From the IMG/VR virus record IMGVR_UViG_3300048556_000716, positions 1-46,087 of that record: DNA of 46,087 bases; one strand, 5' to 3'. Below the pieces are notes generated by a model. That model did not search any database. It saw nothing but the letters and a program-made list of their open reading frames with translations, and was not told the DNA's origin. How positions within the stretch are numbered: the stretch's first letter is position 1; the number at the start of each line of letters is the position of its first letter. Position numbers and translations under genes: made by a program. Below, in pieces: positions 6,776 through 12,502 of this stretch. The stretch comes from a virus.

Positions 6776-7101
6776 ATTATTACATAAAACAAGCAAACTC
6801 ACTCGAAATGGCTTTTTACATTGGTAAAACCAGGAAAAACCCCTTCACCCAAAGGGGTAATCCTACCAACAAGACAATCTGTCAATGGATCAAAGATTAT
6901 GGTGAAATTGCATGGACAACACTTATGGTTATACCCGAATACGCATTGCACAATGAATACGGAGAAACTTATCTCATAAATTGTTTCAAAGAAAAATTTA
7001 GCAATTTAAAATTATTGAATGTAGCCACGCCACATTCGGGAGCAATTAATTACGATAAAAAATCTGAGTTAATTATTGACAAACTCAAGAAAATGCTTTA
7101 G
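6772..7101 (+). CDS. degenerate GIY-YIG-like protein
   Basis: A 109-residue protein, near the size of a single GIY-YIG nuclease domain. It shows YYI at residues 3-5 and FYIGKT at 15-20, then an Arg (QRGN), a conserved-type Glu (GETYLI) and a closing LLN motif (KLLNVATPH). The first GIY is altered, so activity is uncertain. These nucleases cut DNA with one Tyr, one Arg and one Glu. It is coupled by ATGA overlap to the ParB-like gene. It could be a homing or host-DNA nuclease or an inactive relative. Confidence 0.5.
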   Translation: MNYYIKQANSLEMAFYIGKTRKNPFTQRGNPTNKTICQWIKDYGEIAWTTLMVIPEYALHNEYGETYLINCFKEKFSNLKLLNVATPHSGAINYDKKSELIIDKLKKML

Positions 7102-7132
7102 TGTTTAACTAAATCACAACGAAAGGAAAATC

Positions 7133-7348
7133 ATGACAACAGTATTAGACAAACCCGAACAAATCGAAATGTTTCGCTACAAAACTCTTCTTAGAGGCTT
7201 AAAACTTGAGACGCTAGGAATGCAAATGAGTAGAGGCAGATCTTGCTACTCTATCGTCAAACAAGAGTTTGGACTTAAAGGTAGCAAACAAAAAGTTTTC
7301 GATCAATTTAAACTTATGTTAGAACAAGTAGACGAAAGGGCACTATAA
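7133..7348 (+). CDS. conserved-looking small phage protein
   Basis: A 71-residue protein behind GAAAGGAAAATC. The core LLRGLKLETLGMQMSRGRS followed by IVKQEFGLKGSKQKV is one I recall from many unrelated phages as a short conserved protein of unknown function. It is basic and probably binds nucleic acid, which is inference. Its stop overlaps the next start (TAATG). Confidence 0.75.
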   Translation: MTTVLDKPEQIEMFRYKTLLRGLKLETLGMQMSRGRSCYSIVKQEFGLKGSKQKVFDQFKLMLEQVDERAL

Positions 7349-7560
7349 TGACAGCATCACAAGTAGAAGCGAGAGTAGAGAGTTGGAATTGGAACATGAA
7401 TGTCTTTGAGATATATGACGAACTCAGAGACGGGCACACAGCGAAACAACAAGAGGATTTACTTTCTTTTGCCTATCGTTACTTTAACAAAGATAAAATG
7501 ATTTTAGAGCTTGCCAATCACTTTGGAATCTATAACATAGAGGATAATGAAAATGAATAA
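7348..7560 (+). CDS. small acidic hypothetical protein
   Basis: A 70-residue protein starting at the TAATG overlap. It is helical with several Trp and Tyr (WNWNMNVFEIYDEL). It overlaps the following gene by 14 bases. No known domain. Confidence 0.7.
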   Translation: MTASQVEARVESWNWNMNVFEIYDELRDGHTAKQQEDLLSFAYRYFNKDKMILELANHFGIYNIEDNENE

Positions 7561-7786
7561 TTACATTGAAGCAACCTGCATCGGTAGTCCACTAGGTTTA
7601 CCTGAGTACAACGAAGAAACTGAACAATACGAAGTTTTCTTCGAAGAAAATTACGACGAGTTTAACCCGTACTTTGAGAGAGATATTATTTCTTATAGTT
7701 GCGAAGACGCTGAGGAAGCGACTGAGATCTACAACTATTACAACCAAAATCCCGTACAAGAAGAACATGAAGAAATTGTTTCTTAA
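7547..7786 (+). CDS. small very acidic hypothetical protein
   Basis: A 79-residue protein dominated by Glu, Asp, Asn and Tyr. ATG 7547 and ATG 7553 are both possible starts. Its overall charge is like that of DNA-mimic proteins, but there is no sequence family to support that. It overlaps the next gene by 20 bases. Confidence 0.7.
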   Translation: MKMNNYIEATCIGSPLGLPEYNEETEQYEVFFEENYDEFNPYFERDIISYSCEDAEEATEIYNYYNQNPVQEEHEEIVS

Positions 7787-8000
7787 AATACTCCGTTGGT
7801 TTACTCCGATATATCAAATAGTATATCACACCAAAGACGGCAGAACAGAAATGTACACAATCACCCCGCCAAAACATGAAAATGAATTTGGCAACAAGCA
7901 AGAAGGCAAGTCAGTCGTTGGCTTCAGGTCCTTCTGCCTAAATCGTGGTGGTATTCGTTCATTTCGCTACAATCAAATAATCTCATTAAACAAAATTTAA
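7767..8000 (+). CDS. small WYL-like beta-barrel protein
   Basis: A 77-residue protein. The start is ATG 7767, preceded by AAGAAGAAC, and an upstream extension of the frame is inside the previous gene. After a basic hydrophobic start (MKKLFLKILRWF) it reads IVYHTKDGRTEMYTI, VGFRSFCLNRGGIRSFRYNQIISL. The order strand, DG turn, strand, then GFR...R.FRYNQI is like the core of WYL domains, which bind nucleic acid or ligands in defence and regulation. Here the domain stands alone with no helix-turn-helix. It is a similarity by eye only. Confidence 0.5.
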   Translation: MKKLFLKILRWFTPIYQIVYHTKDGRTEMYTITPPKHENEFGNKQEGKSVVGFRSFCLNRGGIRSFRYNQIISLNKI

Positions 8001-8002
8001 TC

Positions 8003-8164
8003 ATGAAGAAAAAAGTTAAAAATAAAGATTCACTACAAGATAGCTTAAGAAGATTCGGGCACATGCTCGCAATACGAGAGCGACGCGGGGACACATCCGA
8101 AGAGTACAAACAAAAACAAGCTCTTCACGAATCGATGTTAAGAAAGCTTTATAATCGAGCGTAA
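8003..8164 (+). CDS. small basic hypothetical protein
   Basis: A 53-residue, strongly basic, helical frame (LRRFGHMLAIRERRGDTSEEYKQ). It begins three bases after the previous gene. Its stop TAA is formed by the first bases of palindrome copy 4. It is the last gene of the operon that starts at 5373. Confidence 0.65.
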   Translation: MKKKVKNKDSLQDSLRRFGHMLAIRERRGDTSEEYKQKQALHESMLRKLYNRA

Positions 8165-8240
8165 GTCCTTTATATTCAGTCACTTAGGTGGCTGGCTGCC
8201 GCGCGGCATAAGTGCTTGATATTCAATGAGTTAAAAATGT
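8161..8240. repeat. palindromic early cassette element, copy 4
   Basis: GTAAGTCCTTTATATTCAGTCACTTAGG, centre GGCTGGCTGCCGCGCGGC, right arm ATAAGTGCTTGATATTCAATGAGTT. It supplies the stop codon of the preceding gene and is followed by the TTTTTTCTTG promoter block. Confidence 0.82.
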
Positions 8241-8260
8241 TATTTTAATTCACTTTTTTC

Positions 8261-8289
8261 TTGCGTCTGGTAGTCTTTTTTGCGATAGT
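8261..8289 (+). promoter_or_regulatory. leaderless early promoter
   Basis: TTGCGT 8261-8266, 17-base spacer, GATAGT 8284-8289, 6 bases to ATG 8296. Confidence 0.75.
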
Positions 8290-8295
8290 GTAACC

Positions 8296-8502
8296 ATGCA
8301 AAGAATAGTAAAAATCCTAATGGAGCGTGACGGACTTTCCCTCGAAGACGCTACTCACCAAACCGCAACTTTTTTTAGAGAAATGTCTGAAGACATCGCA
8401 ATGGGTGGTGACCCTTTCGAGTGGGAGCATTCGTTCACTAGCGAGTTTTCTCTAGAGCCAGATTTTTTTGAAGATCTTATTTTTTCGCTTGCAATTGCAT
8501 AA
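8296..8502 (+). CDS. conserved-looking small phage protein
   Basis: A 68-residue acidic protein. The pattern RDGLSLEDA, DPFEWEHSFTSEFSLEPDFFEDLI matches a small family I recall from many phages whose function is unknown. The leaderless start is fixed by the promoter. The -35 box of the next promoter lies within its last codons. Confidence 0.75.
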   Translation: MQRIVKILMERDGLSLEDATHQTATFFREMSEDIAMGGDPFEWEHSFTSEFSLEPDFFEDLIFSLAIA

Positions 8503-8517
8503 AAATTTGTTTAGTTT
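8489..8517 (+). promoter_or_regulatory. leaderless early promoter
   Basis: TTGCAA 8489-8494 inside the end of the upstream gene, 17-base spacer, TAGTTT 8512-8517, 6 bases to ATG 8524. No palindrome is present here. Confidence 0.85.
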
Positions 8518-8523
8518 TATATC

Positions 8524-9249
8524 ATGAATCTATTATCAAATCCTTCTAAAATGCCTTGTTTAGGCTTTAACATTCCCGCTTTCAAGTATTGCCCCGCAGC
8601 TCAACTTATGGCAAAAGTCAAAGACAAAGCAAAAAAGTTTATTTGTGATGCTTGTTATGCTTGCAAAGGTTTTTATATGTTTGCCAATGTCAAACAAAGC
8701 TTGCAAGACAAAGCAAATTTTGTTACCAAGTCTTTACATCAAGACAATGGGCAATCTTTTGTAAATGAGATGTCAAAGCAAATTACTAAAAAGTATTTTG
8801 ACAAGCAAGGCAACAAAAAAGTTTTAAAGAATGTCAACACAGATCTTTTTCGCGTTCATGATTCAGGAGATCTTTTTTCCCCAAAGTATATCGAGGCATG
8901 GATTAAGATTTGCGAAAATTTTCCTTCAATTCGCTTTTGGTTTCCAACTCGTGAGTGGGCAAGAGATAGTCAATTGCCTTCACTTCGCAAGCTTGCAAGT
9001 TTAAAGAATGTTTGTTTAAAACCAAGTGCTTTATATGTAGACGAACCCGCTCCACAAATCGATGGTCTAGATGCGGGAACTTCCGTCTATAGCTCAAAAG
9101 AGAAAGCCGAGCAAGATGGTCATTTTGTTTGCCCCGCAACTTATGTTAAGGGCGAAGACGGCAAGATTTTAGCAACTTGTAACGCTCATAATTGCAACTT
9201 ATGCTTTATCAAGGGATGCAAAAAAGGTATTGCATATTTAGCTCATTAA
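8524..9249 (+). CDS. GP88-like cysteine-rich phage protein
   Basis: A 241-residue protein resembling the phage 'gene product 88' family. Cysteines lie at residues 12, 23, 41, 44 and 47 (the last three as CDACYAC). A central RVHDSGDLFSPKYIEAW is followed by RFWFPTREW, and a C-terminal cysteine cluster runs from CPATYV to CNLC. The cysteine spacing suggests a metal or Fe-S site. The family's function is not known. The gene has its own leaderless promoter inside the end of the previous gene. Internal codon use favours CGC and AAG more than the late genes do. Confidence 0.65.
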   Translation: MNLLSNPSKMPCLGFNIPAFKYCPAAQLMAKVKDKAKKFICDACYACKGFYMFANVKQSLQDKANFVTKSLHQDNGQSFVNEMSKQITKKYFDKQGNKKVLKNVNTDLFRVHDSGDLFSPKYIEAWIKICENFPSIRFWFPTREWARDSQLPSLRKLASLKNVCLKPSALYVDEPAPQIDGLDAGTSVYSSKEKAEQDGHFVCPATYVKGEDGKILATCNAHNCNLCFIKGCKKGIAYLAH

Positions 9250-9257
9250 CCTATAAT
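9230..9257 (+). promoter_or_regulatory. leaderless early promoter
   Basis: TTGCAT 9230-9235, 16-base spacer, TATAAT 9252-9257 (perfect consensus), 7 bases to ATG 9265. The total distance is the same as in the 17+6 promoters. Confidence 0.8.
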
Positions 9258-9264
9258 TAAAGCC

Positions 9265-9444
9265 ATGAATGAAGAAACTTATTTTGACTCAGCCCAAGGA
9301 ATTGACATTTCACAAGATCGTGCTTTGCAAGAATTAGCAAGGCACGACATTACTTCAAGTGAAGAAATTATTGAATTCTTTGAAGACATGGGTGACAAGG
9401 AAGGATACTCAGCCCAAAAAGTTCTTGAGTGGTTAGGCTACTAA
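9265..9444 (+). CDS. small acidic conserved-looking phage protein
   Basis: A 59-residue protein whose start is supported by the perfect -10 box just upstream. It is acidic and helical (RALQELARHDITSSEEIIEF) and ends VLEWLGY, a pattern I recall from short phage proteins of unknown function. Its stop lies at the edge of palindrome copy 5. Confidence 0.75.
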   Translation: MNEETYFDSAQGIDISQDRALQELARHDITSSEEIIEFFEDMGDKEGYSAQKVLEWLGY

Positions 9445-9521
9445 AGCCTTGACCATCAAGCACTTAGGGGCGCGGCAGCCGCCCAAGCTAACTGCCTGTT
9501 AGTCAACGACTTGCGCAAGCA
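9442..9521. repeat. palindromic early cassette element, copy 5
   Basis: The left arm CCTTGACCATCAAGCACTTAGGG, centre GCGCGGCAGCCGC (A-centred), and right arm CTAACTGCCTGTTAGTCAACGACTTGCG. It is followed by CAAGCATTTTTATT and the TTTTTTCTTG block. Confidence 0.8.
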
Positions 9522-9540
9522 TTTTTATTTAACTTTTTTC

Positions 9541-9569
9541 TTGCGTTAATTGTAAAAAGAGTTTAATGT
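9541..9569 (+). promoter_or_regulatory. leaderless early promoter
   Basis: TTGCGT 9541-9546, 17-base spacer, TAATGT 9564-9569, 6 bases to ATG 9576. Confidence 0.8.
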
Positions 9570-9575
9570 GTTTAT

Positions 9576-9971
9576 ATGATTAACTACGACATACCAGACT
9601 CAATCTCACAATTCAACCCACAACCTTCTATGCTAGATTTTGACGATTTAGATTTTCAACCACATCGTGGTGCTGATGATGCAGTCCAAGCAAGACTTGA
9701 CTTTGGCAACGGGCTAGAAATTTCTGTTGTTGCAGGTAATGACGATAGAAGAGGATTATATGGTAGTGTGAAAGAAGATTTATACGAAGTTGCAATCTTT
9801 GATAAAAACGGCATGATTCCACTTTCTCCTTCTGACGATGTTGTCGGATGGCAATCTCCCGCCCAAGTATCTATCTTAATGGCAAAAGCTCAAGTCGAAG
9901 GAAGTGTTTGGGTTGACGAGCTAATCGAAGACAAAGCAGAATTTAGAAGAGATTTAGGACTTGACGACTAA
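9576..9971 (+). CDS. hypothetical acidic protein
   Basis: A 131-residue acidic protein. After an N-terminal segment rich in Asp and Pro there is a beta-type stretch (LEISVVAGNDDRRGLYGSV, then YEVAIFDKNGMIPL), then a helical tail (WQSPAQVSILMAKAQVEGSV). It resembles small phage proteins I have seen without function. The leaderless start is fixed by the promoter. Confidence 0.75.
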   Translation: MINYDIPDSISQFNPQPSMLDFDDLDFQPHRGADDAVQARLDFGNGLEISVVAGNDDRRGLYGSVKEDLYEVAIFDKNGMIPLSPSDDVVGWQSPAQVSILMAKAQVEGSVWVDELIEDKAEFRRDLGLDD

Positions 9972-9989
9972 ACCAAATTAAACTATATT
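9961..9989 (+). promoter_or_regulatory. leaderless early promoter
   Basis: TTGACG 9961-9966 overlapping the end of the preceding gene, 17-base spacer, TATATT 9984-9989, 6 bases to ATG 9996. Confidence 0.85.
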
Positions 9990-9995
9990 ATTACT

Positions 9996-10259
9996 ATGAC
10001 AGAAGAACAAAGAATATCAATTATCCGACACGCTCACCAAAATTCTCAAAAGATTTGTCCTCCAAAATCTATTCAAGAGTTTATTGGTGATATTTTAGTC
10101 GAACAATTAGTAACCGAGCATGGTTTGCTTGATACTCAAAAAGAAGATCTAGCAGACGAGTCTCAATTTCTCTTCACTGATTCAGCAGAAAACATTGATG
10201 AGGAAGACGAACAATTCGGAATATCCGATGAAATGAAAGGAATATATCATGATAGTTGA
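9996..10259 (+). CDS. acidic hypothetical protein
   Basis: An 87-residue protein with a helical first half (ISIIRHAHQNSQKICPPKSIQEF) and a very acidic C-terminus (ENIDEEDEQFG). Leaderless start. Its last codons overlap the start of a tiny membrane peptide. Confidence 0.7.
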   Translation: MTEEQRISIIRHAHQNSQKICPPKSIQEFIGDILVEQLVTEHGLLDTQKEDLADESQFLFTDSAENIDEEDEQFGISDEMKGIYHDS

Positions 10260-10326
10260 ATTATTATTTTTCACTCCTTGGCTTTTTGTTTTCTACTTAA
10301 TGTGGCAAGATTTAAAAGAGGAATGA
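10249..10326 (+). CDS. tiny single-span membrane peptide
   Basis: A 25-residue frame, MIVELLFFTPWLFVFYLMW followed by an acidic tail, with AAAGGA 7 bases upstream. It overlaps the end of the upstream gene. It should insert once in the membrane. The function is unknown. Confidence 0.5.
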   Translation: MIVELLFFTPWLFVFYLMWQDLKEE

Positions 10327-10379
10327 TGCCATTAATAATAATTATGGCAATTTTATTATTTTTTTATATATCAGATTAA
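10323..10379 (+). CDS. tiny single-span membrane peptide
   Basis: An 18-residue frame (MMPLIIIMAILLFFYISD) overlapping the previous peptide as ATGA, with AAAAGAGG just upstream. Two hydrophobic peptides in tandem overlap suggests a small membrane pair. It is too short for certainty. Confidence 0.4.
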   Translation: MMPLIIIMAILLFFYISD

Positions 10380-10440
10380 ATAGGGCAAATATCAAATAAA
10401 CTTTTAGTAGTAGTTAGGTTGTCTGGATTAGTCCCCCGCT

Positions 10441-10520
10441 CTAAGTTGCTGATTATCAAGCACTTAGGGTGGGCGGCTGCCGCGATCATAAGTGCTTAAC
10501 ATTCAACGACTTACGAAAGC
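10441..10520. repeat. palindromic early cassette element, copy 6
   Basis: CTAAGTTGCTGATTATCAAGCACTTAGGG, centre GGGCGGCTGCCGCG, right arm ATAAGTGCTTAACATTCAACGACTTACG. The best-formed copy. It runs into AAAGCATTTTTATTC and the promoter. Confidence 0.85.
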
Positions 10521-10539
10521 ATTTTTATTCATTTTTTTC

Positions 10540-10568
10540 TTGTGTATTTTTATTTTTTCGCTTAGTCT
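10540..10568 (+). promoter_or_regulatory. leaderless early promoter
   Basis: TTGTGT 10540-10545 in the TTTTTTCTTG block, 17-base spacer, TAGTCT 10563-10568, 6 bases to ATG 10575. Confidence 0.8.
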
Positions 10569-10574
10569 GTATGT

Positions 10575-10781
10575 ATGAAACATTCAGAGAGCGGAACCAA
10601 AAAGATATTAAAGCAGTTACGGAAATGTCCCGATATTAAAGACATCCGTGCCACGGCAAAAGGTCACATGATCCTTGCTCAAAATGGGGAGCAATTACTT
10701 GTGCATTTTAGTGCCAAAGCTTTTCATCCATTGCGTAGGTGGTTAAAAAGAAACACTTCGCTAAAAGCGTTAAAATTTTAG
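10575..10781 (+). CDS. HicA-like small basic protein
   Basis: A 68-residue basic protein. GTKKILKQLRKCPDI, then RATAKGHMILAQNGEQLLVHFSAK and RRWLKRN follow the helix-strand-strand-strand-helix layout of YcfA/HicA-type small dsRNA-binding-like folds. GH sits where HicA has its catalytic GSH histidine. No HicB partner lies next to it. In phages such stand-alone domains are common and of unknown role. The assignment is by pattern only. Confidence 0.45.
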   Translation: MKHSESGTKKILKQLRKCPDIKDIRATAKGHMILAQNGEQLLVHFSAKAFHPLRRWLKRNTSLKALKF

Positions 10782-10788
10782 TTTTAGC

Positions 10789-10817
10789 TTGCAATTATTT
10801 TAAATTTAGTTTACTTT
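10789..10817 (+). promoter_or_regulatory. leaderless early promoter
   Basis: TTGCAA 10789-10794, 17-base spacer, TACTTT 10812-10817, 6 bases to ATG 10824. Confidence 0.85.
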
Positions 10818-10823
10818 ACTATT

Positions 10824-11009
10824 ATGGAAACATTAAAAGACTTACTTAACAGAATTAACGAACTTCAGGAAATCATCGACAGGGAGACCCCTGACGCAGA
10901 CGCAGGATGCGATTGGTCAAAGTCTCTCGTTATTAACGCTGAGGTAGAAAAGGATCAAGTCCAAGACATGATCGACAAATTAGCTATTAACTCTCAACTT
11001 GTTTATTAA
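10824..11009 (+). CDS. small acidic helical protein
   Basis: A 61-residue protein (LKDLLNRINELQEIIDRETP, then a helical tail) with heptad-like leucines, so a short coiled coil is likely. Leaderless start. Two bases separate it from the DUF7249-like gene, with which it forms a two-gene unit. No family recognised. Confidence 0.7.
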   Translation: METLKDLLNRINELQEIIDRETPDADAGCDWSKSLVINAEVEKDQVQDMIDKLAINSQLVY

Positions 11010-11011
11010 TT

Positions 11012-11233
11012 ATGGATACTTACAACGGCTGGAAAAACTGGGCGACCTGGAATGTTGCTCTTTGGTTAGGGAATGACGAATATCTTTACAAACTTTCTCG
11101 TAGATTTGTTCATTACAAAGATCTTGCAAATACGCTAATAGAAATGGGTAGCCCTTGTACGCCTGACGGGGCAAGGTATGCAGACGAAGACTTAGATACC
11201 TACGCCCTCGATGAATGGTTGCAAGAAGAGTAA
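11012..11233 (+). CDS. DUF7249-like protein
   Basis: A 73-residue protein with the N-terminal signature YNGWKNWATWNVALWLGNDE, which is widespread in phage proteins of the DUF7249 type. Their function is unknown. It follows the preceding gene after two bases. Its TAA stop is supplied by palindrome copy 7. Confidence 0.75.
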   Translation: MDTYNGWKNWATWNVALWLGNDEYLYKLSRRFVHYKDLANTLIEMGSPCTPDGARYADEDLDTYALDEWLQEE

Positions 11234-11310
11234 GTCGTTGATTACCAAGCACTTAGGTGCTTGGCAGCCGCGCTCGTAAGAGCTTGGCTATCAGTGATTT
11301 ATGAATCGTT
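11230..11310. repeat. palindromic element, copy 7, at a convergent gene junction
   Basis: TAAGTCGTTGATTACCAAGCACTTAGG, centre GGCAGCCGCGC, right arm GTAAGAGCTTGGCTATCAGTGATTTATG. It holds the stop of the + strand gene at one end and abuts the stop of the - strand gene at the other, as expected for a two-way terminator. No promoter follows in either direction. Confidence 0.82.
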
Positions 11311-11559
11311 TTATTCGGTTAGCATTTCTACTTTTACTGCATTGTTTGCAATGTTGTTAATTTCGGTCATCCATTTATCAACATTTTCATTGAACACTTT
11401 TCCATCGCCTGAAATGTTTTCTGCAACTGTGTTTTTAATGGCTCTTGCTTGAGCCGCAATGTCCAAGAGTGCTCTTGACAAGTTGTAAGCTTGATGATTT
11501 TTGTATGAATCGTTTTCTATTAAGTCAACGATTGAGATGGTGTCTTTATTAGCTGTCAT
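11311..11559 (-). CDS. small hypothetical protein
   Basis: An 82-residue protein. The start ATG 11559 (MTANKDTISIVDL) is chosen because a promoter with 17-base spacer and 6-base gap points to it. The frame is open further upstream only through that promoter. It is helical, with an Ala/Asn-rich end. It resembles short phage proteins of unknown role. Confidence 0.75.
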   Translation of the reverse strand: MTANKDTISIVDLIENDSYKNHQAYNLSRALLDIAAQARAIKNTVAENISGDGKVFNENVDKWMTEINNIANNAVKVEMLTE

Positions 11560-11565
11560 AAACAC

Positions 11566-11594
11566 AATGTAAACTAGCGGTGCGTGTTTTGCAA
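11566..11594 (-). promoter_or_regulatory. leaderless early promoter, minus strand
   Basis: On the minus strand: TTGCAA (11594-11589), 17-base spacer, TACATT (11571-11566), 6 bases to ATG 11559. Confidence 0.85.
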
Positions 11595-11657
11595 GCAAAT
11601 ACGGATTTATTTTCACTTTTTTTTCGTTTTTTTATTTAGTTGCAAATAGCCTAATAG

Positions 11658-11697
11658 TGCAACTTTATAGGAGTAGCAGGATTGTACAACTTTATAG
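11658..11697. repeat. short direct repeat pair
   Basis: TGCAACTTTATAG (11658-11670) and TACAACTTTATAG (11685-11697) are spaced 27 bases apart, start to start, in the leader side of the minus-strand gene. They could be a paired protein site. No gene is seen in 11617-11724. Confidence 0.5.
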
Positions 11698-11724
11698 TTG
11701 GCACACTTCCTGAACACCCGTTCT

Positions 11725-11805
11725 GTAAGTCGTTGTTTAGCAAGCTGTTACGAGAGCGGCAGCCGCCGCCCTAAGTGCTTGGTTATCAGTCACTTAGGAG
11801 GCTAA
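11725..11805. repeat. palindromic early cassette element, copy 8
   Basis: GTAAGTCGTTGTTTAGCAAGCTGTTACGAGA, centre GCGGCAGCCGC, CCTAAGTGCTTGGTTATCAGTCACTTAGG. It is almost identical to copy 9. In minus-strand sense it ends one operon (stop at 11808) and precedes the promoter of the next gene. Confidence 0.82.
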
Positions 11806-11807
11806 GT

Positions 11808-11981
11808 TTAGCGATGTGCTAAACCTTCCAATTGTGCTATTTGTTTGTCCAATTCTATTTGAATGGCTTCTATATCCGAAGCTTTCTTTTTATTGTTCAA
11901 TTTCATAGCTTTTACCCTTTCGTTATTTAAAGCCATGATTTGTATTTTAAGTTTATTTATTGTATTTTTTATGTATTCCAT
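11808..11981 (-). CDS. small coiled-coil protein
   Basis: A 57-residue, Lys-rich, wholly helical protein (MEYIKNTINKLKIQIMALN...). Its ATG shares one base with the stop of the upstream gene (TAATG), so it is translationally coupled. The GAGGAGCTAG just upstream could act as a ribosome binding site. No family recognised. Confidence 0.65.
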   Translation of the reverse strand: MEYIKNTINKLKIQIMALNNERVKAMKLNNKKKASDIEAIQIELDKQIAQLEGLAHR

Positions 11982-12295
11982 TATACTAGCTCCTCCTCTG
12001 CTAAAACTTTGATTCTATCCTCGAAGCATTCGTCAATTTCAGAATCGCTTTCAATGAAGTCTTCTATTTCTTTATTTGTGAAGGTTAAACTTGTTGGCTT
12101 GTCATTATCATCTAATTGCTCAACTTTAAGAACTCTTGCGTTTGTGAAGATGTCCCACTCGTCAAAGTCATGTTCTATTTTAGCTTGAACTAAGAGTGTT
12201 CCAAAGTCTCCGAAGAGAACGATGTCGAATGTTCCACCATGTATGCCGTTCGAGTCTACGCTCTCGGCACTTTCGAATTGTAATGTCTTTGTCAT
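11981..12295 (-). CDS. hypothetical acidic protein
   Basis: A 104-residue protein beginning MTKTLQFESAESV. This start is chosen because a TTGCGT / TACTAT promoter lies just upstream. A longer frame with a hydrophobic 20-residue extension runs through that promoter and is rejected. It is beta-rich (GTFDIVLFGDFGTLLVQAKIEHDFDEW), ending in an acidic helix. Confidence 0.7.
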   Translation of the reverse strand: MTKTLQFESAESVDSNGIHGGTFDIVLFGDFGTLLVQAKIEHDFDEWDIFTNARVLKVEQLDDNDKPTSLTFTNKEIEDFIESDSEIDECFEDRIKVLAEEELV

Positions 12296-12303
12296 ATAAC
12301 TAC

Positions 12304-12332
12304 ATAGTAAACCACAAAACAAAAGAACGCAA
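12304..12332 (-). promoter_or_regulatory. early promoter, minus strand
   Basis: On the minus strand: TTGCGT (12332-12327) in a CTTTTTTCTTGCG block, 17-base spacer, TACTAT (12309-12304), 8 bases to ATG 12295. Confidence 0.75.
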
Positions 12333-12365
12333 GAAAAAAGCGATTTATTTTGCATTTATTTTACT

Positions 12366-12450
12366 TTCGTAAGTCGTTGTTTAGCAAGCTGTTACGAGAG
12401 CGGCAGCCGCCTCCCTAAGTGCTTGGTGGTCAGTCACTTAGGAGGCTAGT
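12366..12450. repeat. palindromic early cassette element, copy 9
   Basis: TTTCGTAAGTCGTTGTTTAGCAAGC, centre GCGGCAGCCGC, CCTAAGTGCTTGG...CAGTCACTTAGG. It is almost identical to copy 8. Read on the minus strand it precedes the TTTTTTCTTGCG promoter, the same order as in the + strand cassettes. Confidence 0.82.
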
Positions 12451-12451
12451 A

Positions 12452-12502
12452 TTAAAGGCTATGTAAGAAGAGGGCTAGAGATAGACAAGCGATCAAGATC
12501 AT
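12452..12502 (-). CDS. tiny hydrophobic peptide
   Basis: A 16-residue frame (MILIACLSLALFLHSL) overlapping the end of the upstream gene as ATGA and preceded by AAGGAGG, one of the strongest Shine-Dalgarno sequences in the window. The strong site argues for real translation of this membrane peptide. The function is unknown. Confidence 0.5.
   Translation of the reverse strand: MILIACLSLALFLHSL

Noticed and set aside
2841-12450. CRISPR array
   Set aside because: The repeats are 80-base palindromes hundreds to thousands of bases apart with genes between them, not short direct repeats with unique spacers of equal size.
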